Assembly: GCA_004562915.1 (NCBI GenBank)
Contig: SFQZ01000079.1
Location: 1-11,907, forward strand
Length of the DNA: 11,907 nucleotides
Source of the DNA: a bacterium
GTDB lineage: Bacteria > Bacillota_A > Clostridia > Lachnospirales > Lachnospiraceae
Reading direction: 5' to 3'
The number at the start of each line of letters is the position of its first letter. Within the stretch, counting starts at the first letter, position 1. Below the pieces are notes generated by a model. That model was not told the DNA's origin. It searched no databases and saw nothing but the letters and a program-made list of their open reading frames with translations. The position numbers and the translations under genes were made by a program. This document shows positions 1-6,121 of this stretch, piece after piece.

Positions 1-120
1 CAGGAACTGCTGGAGCTGCATGGCTTTACCAATTATAAGCTATTCATGAAAATGTACAAAGAACAATTCAACTGCACACCGGGGGAAATGAGAAAAAGCG
101 AGAACCACCGATATCCTTGA
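1..120 (+). CDS. AraC-family transcriptional regulator, C-terminal fragment
   Basis: This frame is open from base 1 and ends at TGA 118-120, giving 39 residues; the N-terminus lies outside the window. The visible part matches the second helix-turn-helix of AraC/XylS regulators: a GFTNYKLFMKMYKEQF stretch followed by CTPGEMRK, which corresponds to the usual GF-x-(5)-F-x-(3)-F-x-(8)-P-x-(2)-[FY]R pattern. It points toward the minus-strand glycosidase operon and ends about 30 bp from its last gene. Its last eight codons lie inside the terminator stem between the two. It may regulate a sugar locus, but its ligand domain is not visible. Confidence 0.85.
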   Translation, partial: QELLELHGFTNYKLFMKMYKEQFNCTPGEMRKSENHRYP

Positions 121-143
121 TATCATTGGTTCCCGCTCTTTTT
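97..143. terminator. Bidirectional intrinsic terminator between convergent genes
   Basis: A long hairpin has arms AGCGAGAACCACCGATATC (97-115) and GATATCATTGGTTCCCGCT (119-137), with three mismatches and a 3-nt loop. It is followed by TTTTT on the plus strand (139-143) and by a T5 run on the minus strand. It can therefore end the AraC transcript (+) and the fucosidase operon (-). The left arm is part of the AraC coding sequence. Confidence 0.85.
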
Positions 144-148
144 GCCAC

Positions 149-1402
149 TCAGTCTTTATCACGTATTTCTTCAAAAACAGGATATTCTTCTTCGTATTCC
201 ACACAGATACAATAATAATCTGCATACCGGTAATTCTCAGGAAGAACGATATTCATATATCCATCTCCCTCACATGTCCTGCCATAATGATATTCTAATT
301 CTTCTCCTGTTTTGATAATACTGACTCTCTGTATAGTATTGTTCATATTCAGAATTTCCAGTCGGTATCTTCCGATCGGTTCCACCACATGAATAAATAG
401 CTTCCCGGGCTTTGCAGTAAACAATACCTCCTGGATTTCATATGCATACTGCGGCACCCGGAATGTTCCAAAAAAGCTATCTTCATTGTCATGCACATAA
501 CCACCAACACGATCAAGAATCTTTATAGATTCCTCCGGTATTGTTCCATCTGCTTTCGGTCCTATATTTAAAAGATAATTTCCTCCTCTGGCGTTAATTT
601 TGATCAAAAGACGAATTAATTTCTCGGGATTTTTCCAGTTATGATCAAACCGGCTGAATCCCCATGTATCATTTAAAGTTGCCGGTACTTCCCAGTCGCC
701 TTCAAAAGGTACAGAAGGAATAAAATTATCTCCTGTCGTCATATATTCTCCCAATCCATTTCCAATACGACCGCTTACAATACAATTCGGCTGAATACTC
801 TTGACAACATTTACAAGTTCCTGACTTTCTTCCGGAGTTGTTCCCATAGGAGTATCAAACCAGATTAATGCGATTTCACCATACTGAGTCAAAATCTCTT
901 TCAATTGTGGAATACATTTTTCATCCAGATAGCGTCTGAAATTCTTTTTGCTATTATCCTTATGAGCCATGTATCCATCAGGATCATCCCAGTCCTGGGC
1001 CTGAGAATAATACAATCCCATTTTCATACCCTGTTTATCACATTCATCTTTTAATTCTTTCAACAAATCTTTCCCATAAGGTGTATTCATAATATTATAA
1101 GAAGAACATTGTGAATTATACATGGCAAATCCTTCATGATGCTTGGAAGTCAGTACAATATATCGCATACCCCATGATTTTGCCTTGGAAACAATTTCCT
1201 GCGCATTGAAATGAACCGGATTGAATCGGGAAGCAAGCTTTTCATATTCTTCTTTTGGAATATCCAGATCATTCATAATCCATTCTGCAATATTCTCTGT
1301 TTTCTTTCCGCGATATTCGCCTTCCAGAAGTGCGTATAAGCCAAAATGAATAAACAGACCAAATTTTGCTTCTTTAAACCACTGTTGTTTCGTATCTTTC
1401 AT
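149..1402 (-). CDS. Alpha-L-fucosidase, glycoside hydrolase family 29
   Basis: This 417-residue protein is a retaining exo-alpha-L-fucosidase (EC 3.2.1.51) that releases L-fucose from non-reducing ends. The N-terminal (beta/alpha)8 domain shows GH29 motifs: W8FKEAKFGLFIHFG near the start, K87HHEGFAMY, GLYYSQAQDW around 129-138, and ALIWFDTPMG, where D183 is the expected nucleophile. RGGNYLLNIGP near the domain end is also typical. The last ~90 residues look like a small beta-sandwich. There is no signal peptide or membrane segment, so it should act in the cytoplasm on imported oligosaccharides. The start at 1402 is the first usable ATG; its ribosome site is weak (AAAGG about 13 nt upstream), so coupling to the cupin gene 39 bp upstream is possible. 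It is last in the arabinofuranosidase-cupin-fucosidase operon. The exact linkage cannot be read from sequence. Confidence 0.93.
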   Translation of the reverse strand: MKDTKQQWFKEAKFGLFIHFGLYALLEGEYRGKKTENIAEWIMNDLDIPKEEYEKLASRFNPVHFNAQEIVSKAKSWGMRYIVLTSKHHEGFAMYNSQCSSYNIMNTPYGKDLLKELKDECDKQGMKMGLYYSQAQDWDDPDGYMAHKDNSKKNFRRYLDEKCIPQLKEILTQYGEIALIWFDTPMGTTPEESQELVNVVKSIQPNCIVSGRIGNGLGEYMTTGDNFIPSVPFEGDWEVPATLNDTWGFSRFDHNWKNPEKLIRLLIKINARGGNYLLNIGPKADGTIPEESIKILDRVGGYVHDNEDSFFGTFRVPQYAYEIQEVLFTAKPGKLFIHVVEPIGRYRLEILNMNNTIQRVSIIKTGEELEYHYGRTCEGDGYMNIVLPENYRYADYYCICVEYEEEYPVFEEIRDKD

Positions 1403-1441
1403 AATGATCCCAGCCTTTCCTTCATCGGTGCTGACACAGTT

Positions 1442-1783
1442 TTATTCATTATATATCAGTGCCATAAACACCAGTTCTTCATCTGTCGGATTTTCCAGTG
1501 AATGACTCTGTCCCACATCGATTACACACACATCCCCCGGTCCCACTTCTGTCCGGCTGCCGTCATTATCCACAAAAATACCTTTGCCTTTTAAAATAAA
1601 GTACGGCTCCGTATTACCCATATGCTGATGCCAGCCTACACTGCTGTGGGGCCGAAGAACTGCCAGAGCATACAGGGAACCGTGTCCGTTCAGTTCTTCC
1701 GCTGATAAAATATGATGAAATTCTACGCTTCCTTCTCCGCCTCTCGCGTGTTCCACTACTGCTGTTTTTGTTTTTCTAACCAT
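1442..1783 (-). CDS. Small single-domain cupin protein
   Basis: This 113-residue protein is a single cupin_2-type beta-barrel. The first cupin motif is visible as GWHQHMGNTEPYFILKGKG (H52, H54 and E59 as likely metal ligands). The second is GDVCVIDVGQSHSLENP, with the last His ligand near residue 94. Length and motifs fit stand-alone metal-binding cupins, which include sugar isomerases and epimerases, dioxygenases and sugar sensors; the sequence does not say which. It begins with AAGGAG 9 nt before ATG, 33 bp after the arabinofuranosidase gene and 39 bp before the fucosidase gene, so it is the middle gene of the operon. A role in sugar handling, such as anomer or isomer conversion, is an inference from context only. 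Confidence 0.85.
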   Translation of the reverse strand: MVRKTKTAVVEHARGGEGSVEFHHILSAEELNGHGSLYALAVLRPHSSVGWHQHMGNTEPYFILKGKGIFVDNDGSRTEVGPGDVCVIDVGQSHSLENPTDEELVFMALIYNE

Positions 1784-1816
1784 AATTTTGCACTCCTTAC
1801 CTTCCTTTGCATCATT

Positions 1817-3316
1817 CTATTTTGACAGACGTATCATATTCCAGCTGTGCTTGCCAAGTACTCCGCTCAGATGTCCATTTTCTATTTTAACCGTGCTGCC
1901 TGCATAAGGAATCACAGTGTCCGGATGCTCTTGTGTATTTACTGCTTTCATATCCGGATGGGACAGTACCACATGCTCTGCCAGATGATAATCTGCAAAC
2001 TGACGAAGATCACAAGTCAGCTCCATATCCTCATCCAGACACTTATTTACAGCAAAAATCGTAAGTGCTTCTTCCTCTTCATTCATAATCATGACAGAAT
2101 CCAGATAGGAAGCCTCTCCATATGTCTTACTTTCATATACAGGCGCTTTTACTACAGTATTCAGAACCGTTCCTCTGCCATGTTTGCTGGTATACATATA
2201 GGGATAAAAGATCGTCTGACGCCATGCTCCGGTATCGGATGTCATGATCGGAGCAATCACATTGACCAGCTGTGCCATACACGCAATCTTAACTCTGTCC
2301 GCATGGCGAAGAAGTGTGATCAGCATACTTCCCACCAGAAGAGCATCCTCAAAATTATAAACATCCTCCAGCTGATGCGGAGCCTTTACCCATTTTTCAA
2401 GTTTCTCATCCGCCTCATTAGAATGATACCATACATTCCATTCATCAAATGACAGATTGATATTTTTTTTGCTTCTCTTCTTTGCCTTAACGCAGTCACA
2501 GATAGAAACTACAGAACTGATAAATTTATCCATACCCACATTACTTGCAAGAAAGTCCGGAGTATCATCATCCCTGTTGCCATAATACTGATGCAGAGAC
2601 AGATAATCCGTCTGATCATAACTGATATCCAGAACCGTCTCCTCCCAGCTTCCAAAAGTATCCATCATCAGGCTGGAACTTCCACAGGCTACCGTCTCTA
2701 TAGTCGGGTCCATCATTTTCATCAGTCGGGCTGTCTCCTGTGCTGCACGTCCGTATTCTACAGCAGTTTTGTGTCCCATCTGCCACGGGCCATCCATTTC
2801 ATTTCCCATACACCACAGCTTGATATTGTGTGGTTCCCTGTATCCGTGACTTCTTCGAAGATCACTGTAATAAGTTCCTTCTTTAAAATTACAGTATTCC
2901 AGGATATTTTTTGCATCCTCCGGACCCCGGGTACCCAGATTCACTGCCATCATCACATCGGATCCGGCCTTTTTTGCCCAGGAAGTAAATTCATTGAGCC
3001 CAAATTCATTGGTTTCAATCACCTGCCATGCCAGATCCACTTTCGCCGGACGCTGCTCTTTTGGTCCTACACCATCCTCCCAATGATATCCTGAGACAAA
3101 ATTGCCGCCCGGATACCGTACCACAGGAACCTGCAGTTCTCGAACCAGTTCAATCACATCTTTACGAAGTCCTTCCTCATCTGCAAAAGGACTGCCCGGC
3201 TGATAAATACCTTCATAAACCGCCCGACCCAGATGTTCAATAAAAGAACCATAGATCCTTTTGTCTACCTCACTTACAAGAAAATGCTTATCCACAATCA
3301 ATTCCGCTTTTTTCAT
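1817..3316 (-). CDS. abfA: Intracellular alpha-L-arabinofuranosidase, GH51
   Basis: This 499-residue enzyme (EC 3.2.1.55) removes terminal alpha-L-arabinofuranosyl groups from arabinan, arabinoxylan or arabinogalactan oligosaccharides. It matches GH51 over its full length: IYGSFIEHLGRAVYEGIY at 21-38, VRYPGGNFVSGYHWEDGVGP at 66-85, W168CMGNEMDGPWQMGH with acid/base E173, and NLSFDEWNVWYH with nucleophile E292. The C-terminal ~120 residues form the usual beta-sandwich. There is no signal peptide, as expected for the hexameric cytoplasmic group. The start is ATG 3316 with a strong AGGAGG 10 nt upstream. It is first in the operon and divergent from an AraC-family regulator that likely controls it. 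Confidence 0.96.
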   Translation of the reverse strand: MKKAELIVDKHFLVSEVDKRIYGSFIEHLGRAVYEGIYQPGSPFADEEGLRKDVIELVRELQVPVVRYPGGNFVSGYHWEDGVGPKEQRPAKVDLAWQVIETNEFGLNEFTSWAKKAGSDVMMAVNLGTRGPEDAKNILEYCNFKEGTYYSDLRRSHGYREPHNIKLWCMGNEMDGPWQMGHKTAVEYGRAAQETARLMKMMDPTIETVACGSSSLMMDTFGSWEETVLDISYDQTDYLSLHQYYGNRDDDTPDFLASNVGMDKFISSVVSICDCVKAKKRSKKNINLSFDEWNVWYHSNEADEKLEKWVKAPHQLEDVYNFEDALLVGSMLITLLRHADRVKIACMAQLVNVIAPIMTSDTGAWRQTIFYPYMYTSKHGRGTVLNTVVKAPVYESKTYGEASYLDSVMIMNEEEEALTIFAVNKCLDEDMELTCDLRQFADYHLAEHVVLSHPDMKAVNTQEHPDTVIPYAGSTVKIENGHLSGVLGKHSWNMIRLSK

Positions 3317-3343
3317 TTTATGTAAACCTCCTGTATAATCATT

Positions 3344-3371
3344 ATTTTATACTCTTATTTTAGCGTGTCCA
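3344..3371 (-). promoter_or_regulatory. Candidate promoter of the abfA-cupin-fucosidase operon
   Basis: On the minus strand, TGGACA (3366-3371) and TAAAAT (3344-3349) are separated by 16 bp. Each differs from consensus at one base. It lies just ahead of the AGGAGG and ATG of abfA and downstream of the 21-bp direct repeat, a layout that suits an AraC-activated promoter. It is predicted from sequence only. Confidence 0.55.
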
Positions 3372-3389
3372 TGTTATTTTTACATTGCC

Positions 3390-3419
3390 TTTCTTCCGAT
3401 AAACTTGACTTTTCTTCCG
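3390..3419. promoter_or_regulatory. Direct repeat with 21-bp period, candidate AraC-type operator
   Basis: TTTCTTCCG occurs at 3390-3398 and again at 3411-3419, exactly 21 bp apart, which is two helical turns. A few flanking bases also match. AraC-family proteins bind direct repeats through two helix-turn-helix units, classically about 21 bp apart. The pair lies between the divergent promoters, about 19 bp upstream of the abfA -35 and touching the araC promoter. It could therefore activate the operon and also affect the regulator's own gene. Confidence 0.5.
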
Positions 3420-3434
3420 GTCTTATACTATGAT
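3405..3434 (+). promoter_or_regulatory. Candidate promoter of the divergent AraC-family gene
   Basis: TTGACT (3405-3410) and TATGAT (3429-3434) are separated by 18 bp on the plus strand. Transcription would start near 3441 and give a leader of about 105 nt before the ATG at 3548. The second TTTCTTCCG copy lies in its spacer, so a bound regulator would probably block it (autoregulation). No clear structure was seen in the leader. Confidence 0.5.
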
Positions 3435-3547
3435 AATTTTGGATTCGTAGGGGGCGTAAAAAAATCGAGCGACCTGACATTAGTGGAAAAAACACCTTTC
3501 CTGCAGCCTCAATATTTTCGTTATACAAATCATAAAAGGAGAATATT

Positions 3548-4360
3548 ATGTTTCATTTGAATTACTGTGAATTTAACCGTACGAATTATGACTGTGACCG
3601 TATTTACCGCCCCGGCGGAAGCGGTGATTATCTTTTTCTTTTGCTGAAAACTCCGATGAAAATCTATCTGAAAGATCAACTGATCATTTCCCGCGAAAAT
3701 GCCTGTATGCTCTATACTCCCGGATTCTGCCAGCATTATCAGGCTGTACGGAAGTTCCGCAACAGTTATATGCATTTTTCCACAGATTTATTTTTTGAAA
3801 ATCGGTATCACATTCCTGCAAATCAACTTTTATATCCGGATAATTTTCAGAAATTAGATTCTCTTATGCAGGAAATACAGCAAGAATATCTATCGAAAGA
3901 ACCTTTTTATGAAAAGCGGTTAGAAAATCTGACAGAAGAAATCTTTCTCCAGTTAGCACGTTCTCTTTCCAAACCACCTTATGAAACTTCTCCGGAGTCA
4001 TCTACCCTCCTGGAGACTTTCCAGCATCTTCGTCTGCAAATGCTGCGTACCTGTGAAGATAATTGGTCCATTCAACGGTTGTGTCAGGAAAGCAATATAG
4101 CCAAAAGTCAATTTTATCATTATTATAAATTATTTTTTCAGTCAACACCAAAAGCAGAGCTTCTGCAGGCACGCATGGAAAAGTCCAGGACGCTCCTGAC
4201 TAATGAAGCTCTGCAGGTTCAGCAGGTTGCCGCTCTTTGCGGTTTTTCCAATATTCAGCATTTCTCCCGATATTTTAAAGAATGGCATCACTGTTCACCA
4301 AAAGAATATCAAATACAAAGCCGTCATGATATGCCTTTCAGAGAGCAAATACACGAGTAG
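3548..4360 (+). CDS. AraC-family transcriptional regulator
   Basis: This 270-residue DNA-binding regulator has the usual two-part layout. The N-terminal ~150 residues are a cupin-like effector domain, with the RPGGSGDYLFLLL stretch near residue 21 typical of AraC-type sugar sensors. The C-terminal ~100 residues carry two helix-turn-helix motifs: WSIQRLCQESNIAKSQFYHYYKLF and, in the second, VAALCGFSNIQHFSRYFK followed by CSPKEYQ. The start is supported by AAAGGAG 6 nt before ATG. The gene is divergent from abfA across a 231-bp region with a 21-bp-spaced direct repeat, so it most likely regulates the arabinofuranosidase-cupin-fucosidase operon in response to arabinose or a related sugar. The effector is not known. 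Its 3' end overlaps mgtE by 23 bp on the opposite strand. Confidence 0.92.
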   Translation: MFHLNYCEFNRTNYDCDRIYRPGGSGDYLFLLLKTPMKIYLKDQLIISRENACMLYTPGFCQHYQAVRKFRNSYMHFSTDLFFENRYHIPANQLLYPDNFQKLDSLMQEIQQEYLSKEPFYEKRLENLTEEIFLQLARSLSKPPYETSPESSTLLETFQHLRLQMLRTCEDNWSIQRLCQESNIAKSQFYHYYKLFFQSTPKAELLQARMEKSRTLLTNEALQVQQVAALCGFSNIQHFSRYFKEWHHCSPKEYQIQSRHDMPFREQIHE

Positions 4361-5669
4361 CAATTGTAAAATAGATCACGATAGAACAAGTATCTACCAG
4401 GGTTGTGATCAACGGTGCCGCCATAATTGCAGGATCCAGATGTATTTTTTTTGCAAATAACGGCAGTGTACAGCCAATCATTTTAGCTATGATCACTGTG
4501 GCAATCAAAGAAGCACCAATAACACAGGCCAGCTGTAGATTCCGGTACATAATATATATCCTGATTCCATTCGCCAGCGCAAGACCAACGCTTACCAGGA
4601 GCGCAATTCTGAATTCTTTAAAAATAACTTTGAAAAGATCTCTGAATTTTATCTCTTCCAATGCAAGTCCCCGGATAATCAATGTGGAACTCTGTGAGCC
4701 ACAATTTCCACCTGTATCCATAAGCATCGGAATAAAGGACACAAGAATCGGGATTGCCGCAAAAGCATCCTCATAATGGGTAATGATCGTACCGGTCACC
4801 GTTGCAGAAAGCATCAGTACCAAAAGCCACAGAAAACGGTTTTTCGCATGTGAAAAGACAGATGTCTCAAAATATGTTTTCTCACTGGGATTCATGGCCG
4901 CCATGATTGTGATATCCTCAGTTGCCTCATCCACAACGACATCCATGGCGTCATCTACCGTGACAATTCCCACCATCAGTCCGTCATTATCAAGAACAGG
5001 AATGGCAAGCAGGTCATATTTTGAAAATAGTCTGGCAACTTCTTCCTGATCATCGTGAGTGTGAACAGAAATAATCTCCGTCTCCATCAGTTCTTGAATT
5101 TTTTTATCATCATCCGCTGTCATCAGATCTTTTGCCGTTACAATACCAATTAGTTTTCTGGCTTCCAACACATAGCAGGTATAGATAGTTTCTTTGTGGA
5201 TTCCTACTTTTTTAATATGGCTCATAGCCTCGGCAACTGTCATCTTTTTGTTAAAATCCACATATTCCGTTGTCATAATGCTTCCGGCACTGTCATCCGG
5301 ATAGTTCAGAAGCTGATTGATTCTGCTTCTCTTTTCGCCGTCCACCACATCCAGAATTCTTGTAACGAGATTTGCCGGAAGTTCTTCCAGCATATCTACC
5401 GTATCATCCAGGTAAAGCTCATCCAGAAGCTCTTTCAATTCTTTTTCCGCAAACATTTCCACCAGTTTTGTCTGCATGGAATTATTCATATAAGCAAAGA
5501 CATCGGCTGCTTTATCCTTTGTGATCAGCCGGAATGCCTGTACCAGTTCTTTATCCTCCAGTTCCGAAAGCAGTGAGGCAATATCTACTACATTCATAAC
5601 TCCGAGGATGCTCCTGATTGCTCTGAAATCTTTTTTTGCCAGTAATTCCATAAAAATAGTTCTGTTCAT
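4338..5669 (-). CDS. mgtE: Magnesium transporter MgtE
   Basis: This 443-residue inner-membrane Mg2+ channel/transporter is near the usual length of about 450. In order it has an acidic N domain (1-125, with repeats such as LLDELYLDDTVDMLEELP), two CBS domains (about 130-190 and 195-250; LIGIVTAKDLMTAD and LMVGIVTVDDAMDVV) that sense Mg2+, and a membrane domain of about five helices from residue 275. The pore motif GGNCGSQSS is at 320-328. AAPLITTLVDTCSIVIYF near the end carries D426, the equivalent of the Mg2+-selective pore Asp. The start at 5669 has AAAGGAAGA as ribosome site, and an in-frame TAA lies about seven codons upstream. Expression is probably controlled by the M-box riboswitch in its leader. 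It converges on, and overlaps, an araC-type gene. Confidence 0.96.
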   Translation of the reverse strand: MNRTIFMELLAKKDFRAIRSILGVMNVVDIASLLSELEDKELVQAFRLITKDKAADVFAYMNNSMQTKLVEMFAEKELKELLDELYLDDTVDMLEELPANLVTRILDVVDGEKRSRINQLLNYPDDSAGSIMTTEYVDFNKKMTVAEAMSHIKKVGIHKETIYTCYVLEARKLIGIVTAKDLMTADDDKKIQELMETEIISVHTHDDQEEVARLFSKYDLLAIPVLDNDGLMVGIVTVDDAMDVVVDEATEDITIMAAMNPSEKTYFETSVFSHAKNRFLWLLVLMLSATVTGTIITHYEDAFAAIPILVSFIPMLMDTGGNCGSQSSTLIIRGLALEEIKFRDLFKVIFKEFRIALLVSVGLALANGIRIYIMYRNLQLACVIGASLIATVIIAKMIGCTLPLFAKKIHLDPAIMAAPLITTLVDTCSIVIYFTIATRVFAL

Positions 5670-5739
5670 TACAATCTCTTCCTTTCGTTATTAACTTTTC
5701 AATTTTCCGCTTCGTATAATAACTGCCGTCCGCATCCAT
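5551..5739 (-). CDS. Possible upstream reading frame overlapping the mgtE start
   Basis: An ATG at 5739 preceded by AGGTGAGG (3 nt spacing) opens a 62-codon frame. It begins MDADGSYYTKRKIEKLITKG, runs past the mgtE ATG in a different frame and stops 119 nt inside mgtE. The first 20 or so codons are lysine-rich and polar; the rest is a shadow of mgtE and unlikely to be a selected protein. It could be a leader that limits or couples mgtE translation, or chance. I do not recognise the peptide. Confidence 0.25.
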   Translation of the reverse strand: MDADGSYYTKRKIEKLITKGRDCNEQNYFYGITGKKRFQSNQEHPRSYECSRYCLTAFGTGG

Positions 5740-5782
5740 TTACCTCACCTGCCTTTCTGATTTGTTCCAAACTCCGGAGGCT

Positions 5783-5818
5783 TTATCTTGGAAGGAGATT
5801 TGACTCCCACCAAGATAA
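5783..5818 (-). other. Second hairpin in the mgtE leader
   Basis: Perfect 9-bp arms TTATCTTGG and CCAAGATAA (5783-5791 and 5810-5818) enclose a shorter GGAG/CTCC stem. The hairpin comes straight after the riboswitch terminator and about 45 nt before the upstream ATG. No T run follows on either strand, so it is not a simple terminator. It may stabilise the mRNA or control translation. Confidence 0.5.
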
Positions 5819-5821
5819 CAC

Positions 5822-5855
5822 AAAAAACTCCGCTAAAGCTTTCACTCTGGCGGAG
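5822..5855 (-). terminator. Intrinsic terminator of the M-box expression platform
   Basis: On the minus strand, CTCCGC (5850-5855) pairs with GCGGAG (5828-5833) and is followed by TTTTTT (5822-5827). Its loop and 3' arm contain AAGCTTTAGC (5832-5841), exactly complementary to GCTAAAGCTT (5890-5899) at the 3' edge of the M-box. That gives a competing antiterminator. High Mg2+ should favour termination before mgtE. Confidence 0.88.
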
Positions 5856-5884
5856 TCCTGATACCTGATCTTTTTTTCAAACTA

Positions 5885-6034
5885 TGTTCAAGCTTTAGCA
5901 TCACAGGGCTTAAAAGTTGCATTAGGTTATGCCTTGAACCGACATATCCTGCTGACCAGCGAATCGTGTCTCCACGTTTTTGCGGCAGCAACCTTAGGAA
6001 AAACCAAATCCCTGTGGTAACCTCACCTACCAGA
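5885..6034 (-). promoter_or_regulatory. M-box (ykoK) magnesium riboswitch ahead of mgtE
   Basis: The minus strand shows the conserved M-box landmarks in order: GGTAGGTGAGG at the 5' end (6021-6031), a closing CACAGGG/CCCTGTG helix (6010-6016 with 5902-5908), GCTGCCGCAAAAACGTGGAGAC in the core, CTGGTCAGCAGGA, TAATGCAACTTTTAAGCC, and GATGCTAAAGC at the 3' end. M-box RNAs bind several Mg2+ ions and repress Mg2+ transporter genes by early termination. Its position between a strong promoter and a terminator ahead of mgtE fits fully. Confidence 0.95.
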
Positions 6035-6062
6035 ATGAATTATTCAGTTACAAAATATTATT

Positions 6063-6080
6063 ATATCAGATTTCTGATAT
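6063..6080. promoter_or_regulatory. 18-bp palindrome at the mgtE transcription start
   Basis: ATATCAGA and TCTGATAT form perfect 8-bp arms around a central TT. The site begins 4 bp downstream of the -10 box, where transcription of the mgtE leader should start. This is a classic position for a repressor operator. It could also form a small 5' hairpin in the RNA. The binding protein is unknown. Confidence 0.45.
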
Positions 6081-6084
6081 TTTT

Positions 6085-6113
6085 ATTATATATAGCATAA
6101 GAAATCGTGTCAA
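6085..6113 (-). promoter_or_regulatory. Consensus sigma-A promoter of mgtE
   Basis: TTGACA (6108-6113) and TATAAT (6085-6090) are separated by exactly 17 bp on the minus strand, a full match to the housekeeping consensus. It starts just after the stop codon of the VWA gene and reads into the M-box leader and mgtE. The strong promoter suggests that control is mostly downstream, by the riboswitch. Confidence 0.9.
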
Positions 6114-6121
6114 TAGTTTGC

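Noticed and set aside
1847..3243. Three plus-strand frames opposite abfA
   Set aside because: They are antisense shadows of a well-supported GH51 gene, His/Cys/Ile-rich and without ribosome sites.
3435..3547. Possible riboswitch or terminator in the araC leader, around an A7 run
   Set aside because: No inverted repeat next to the A/T run and no known aptamer motif was seen.
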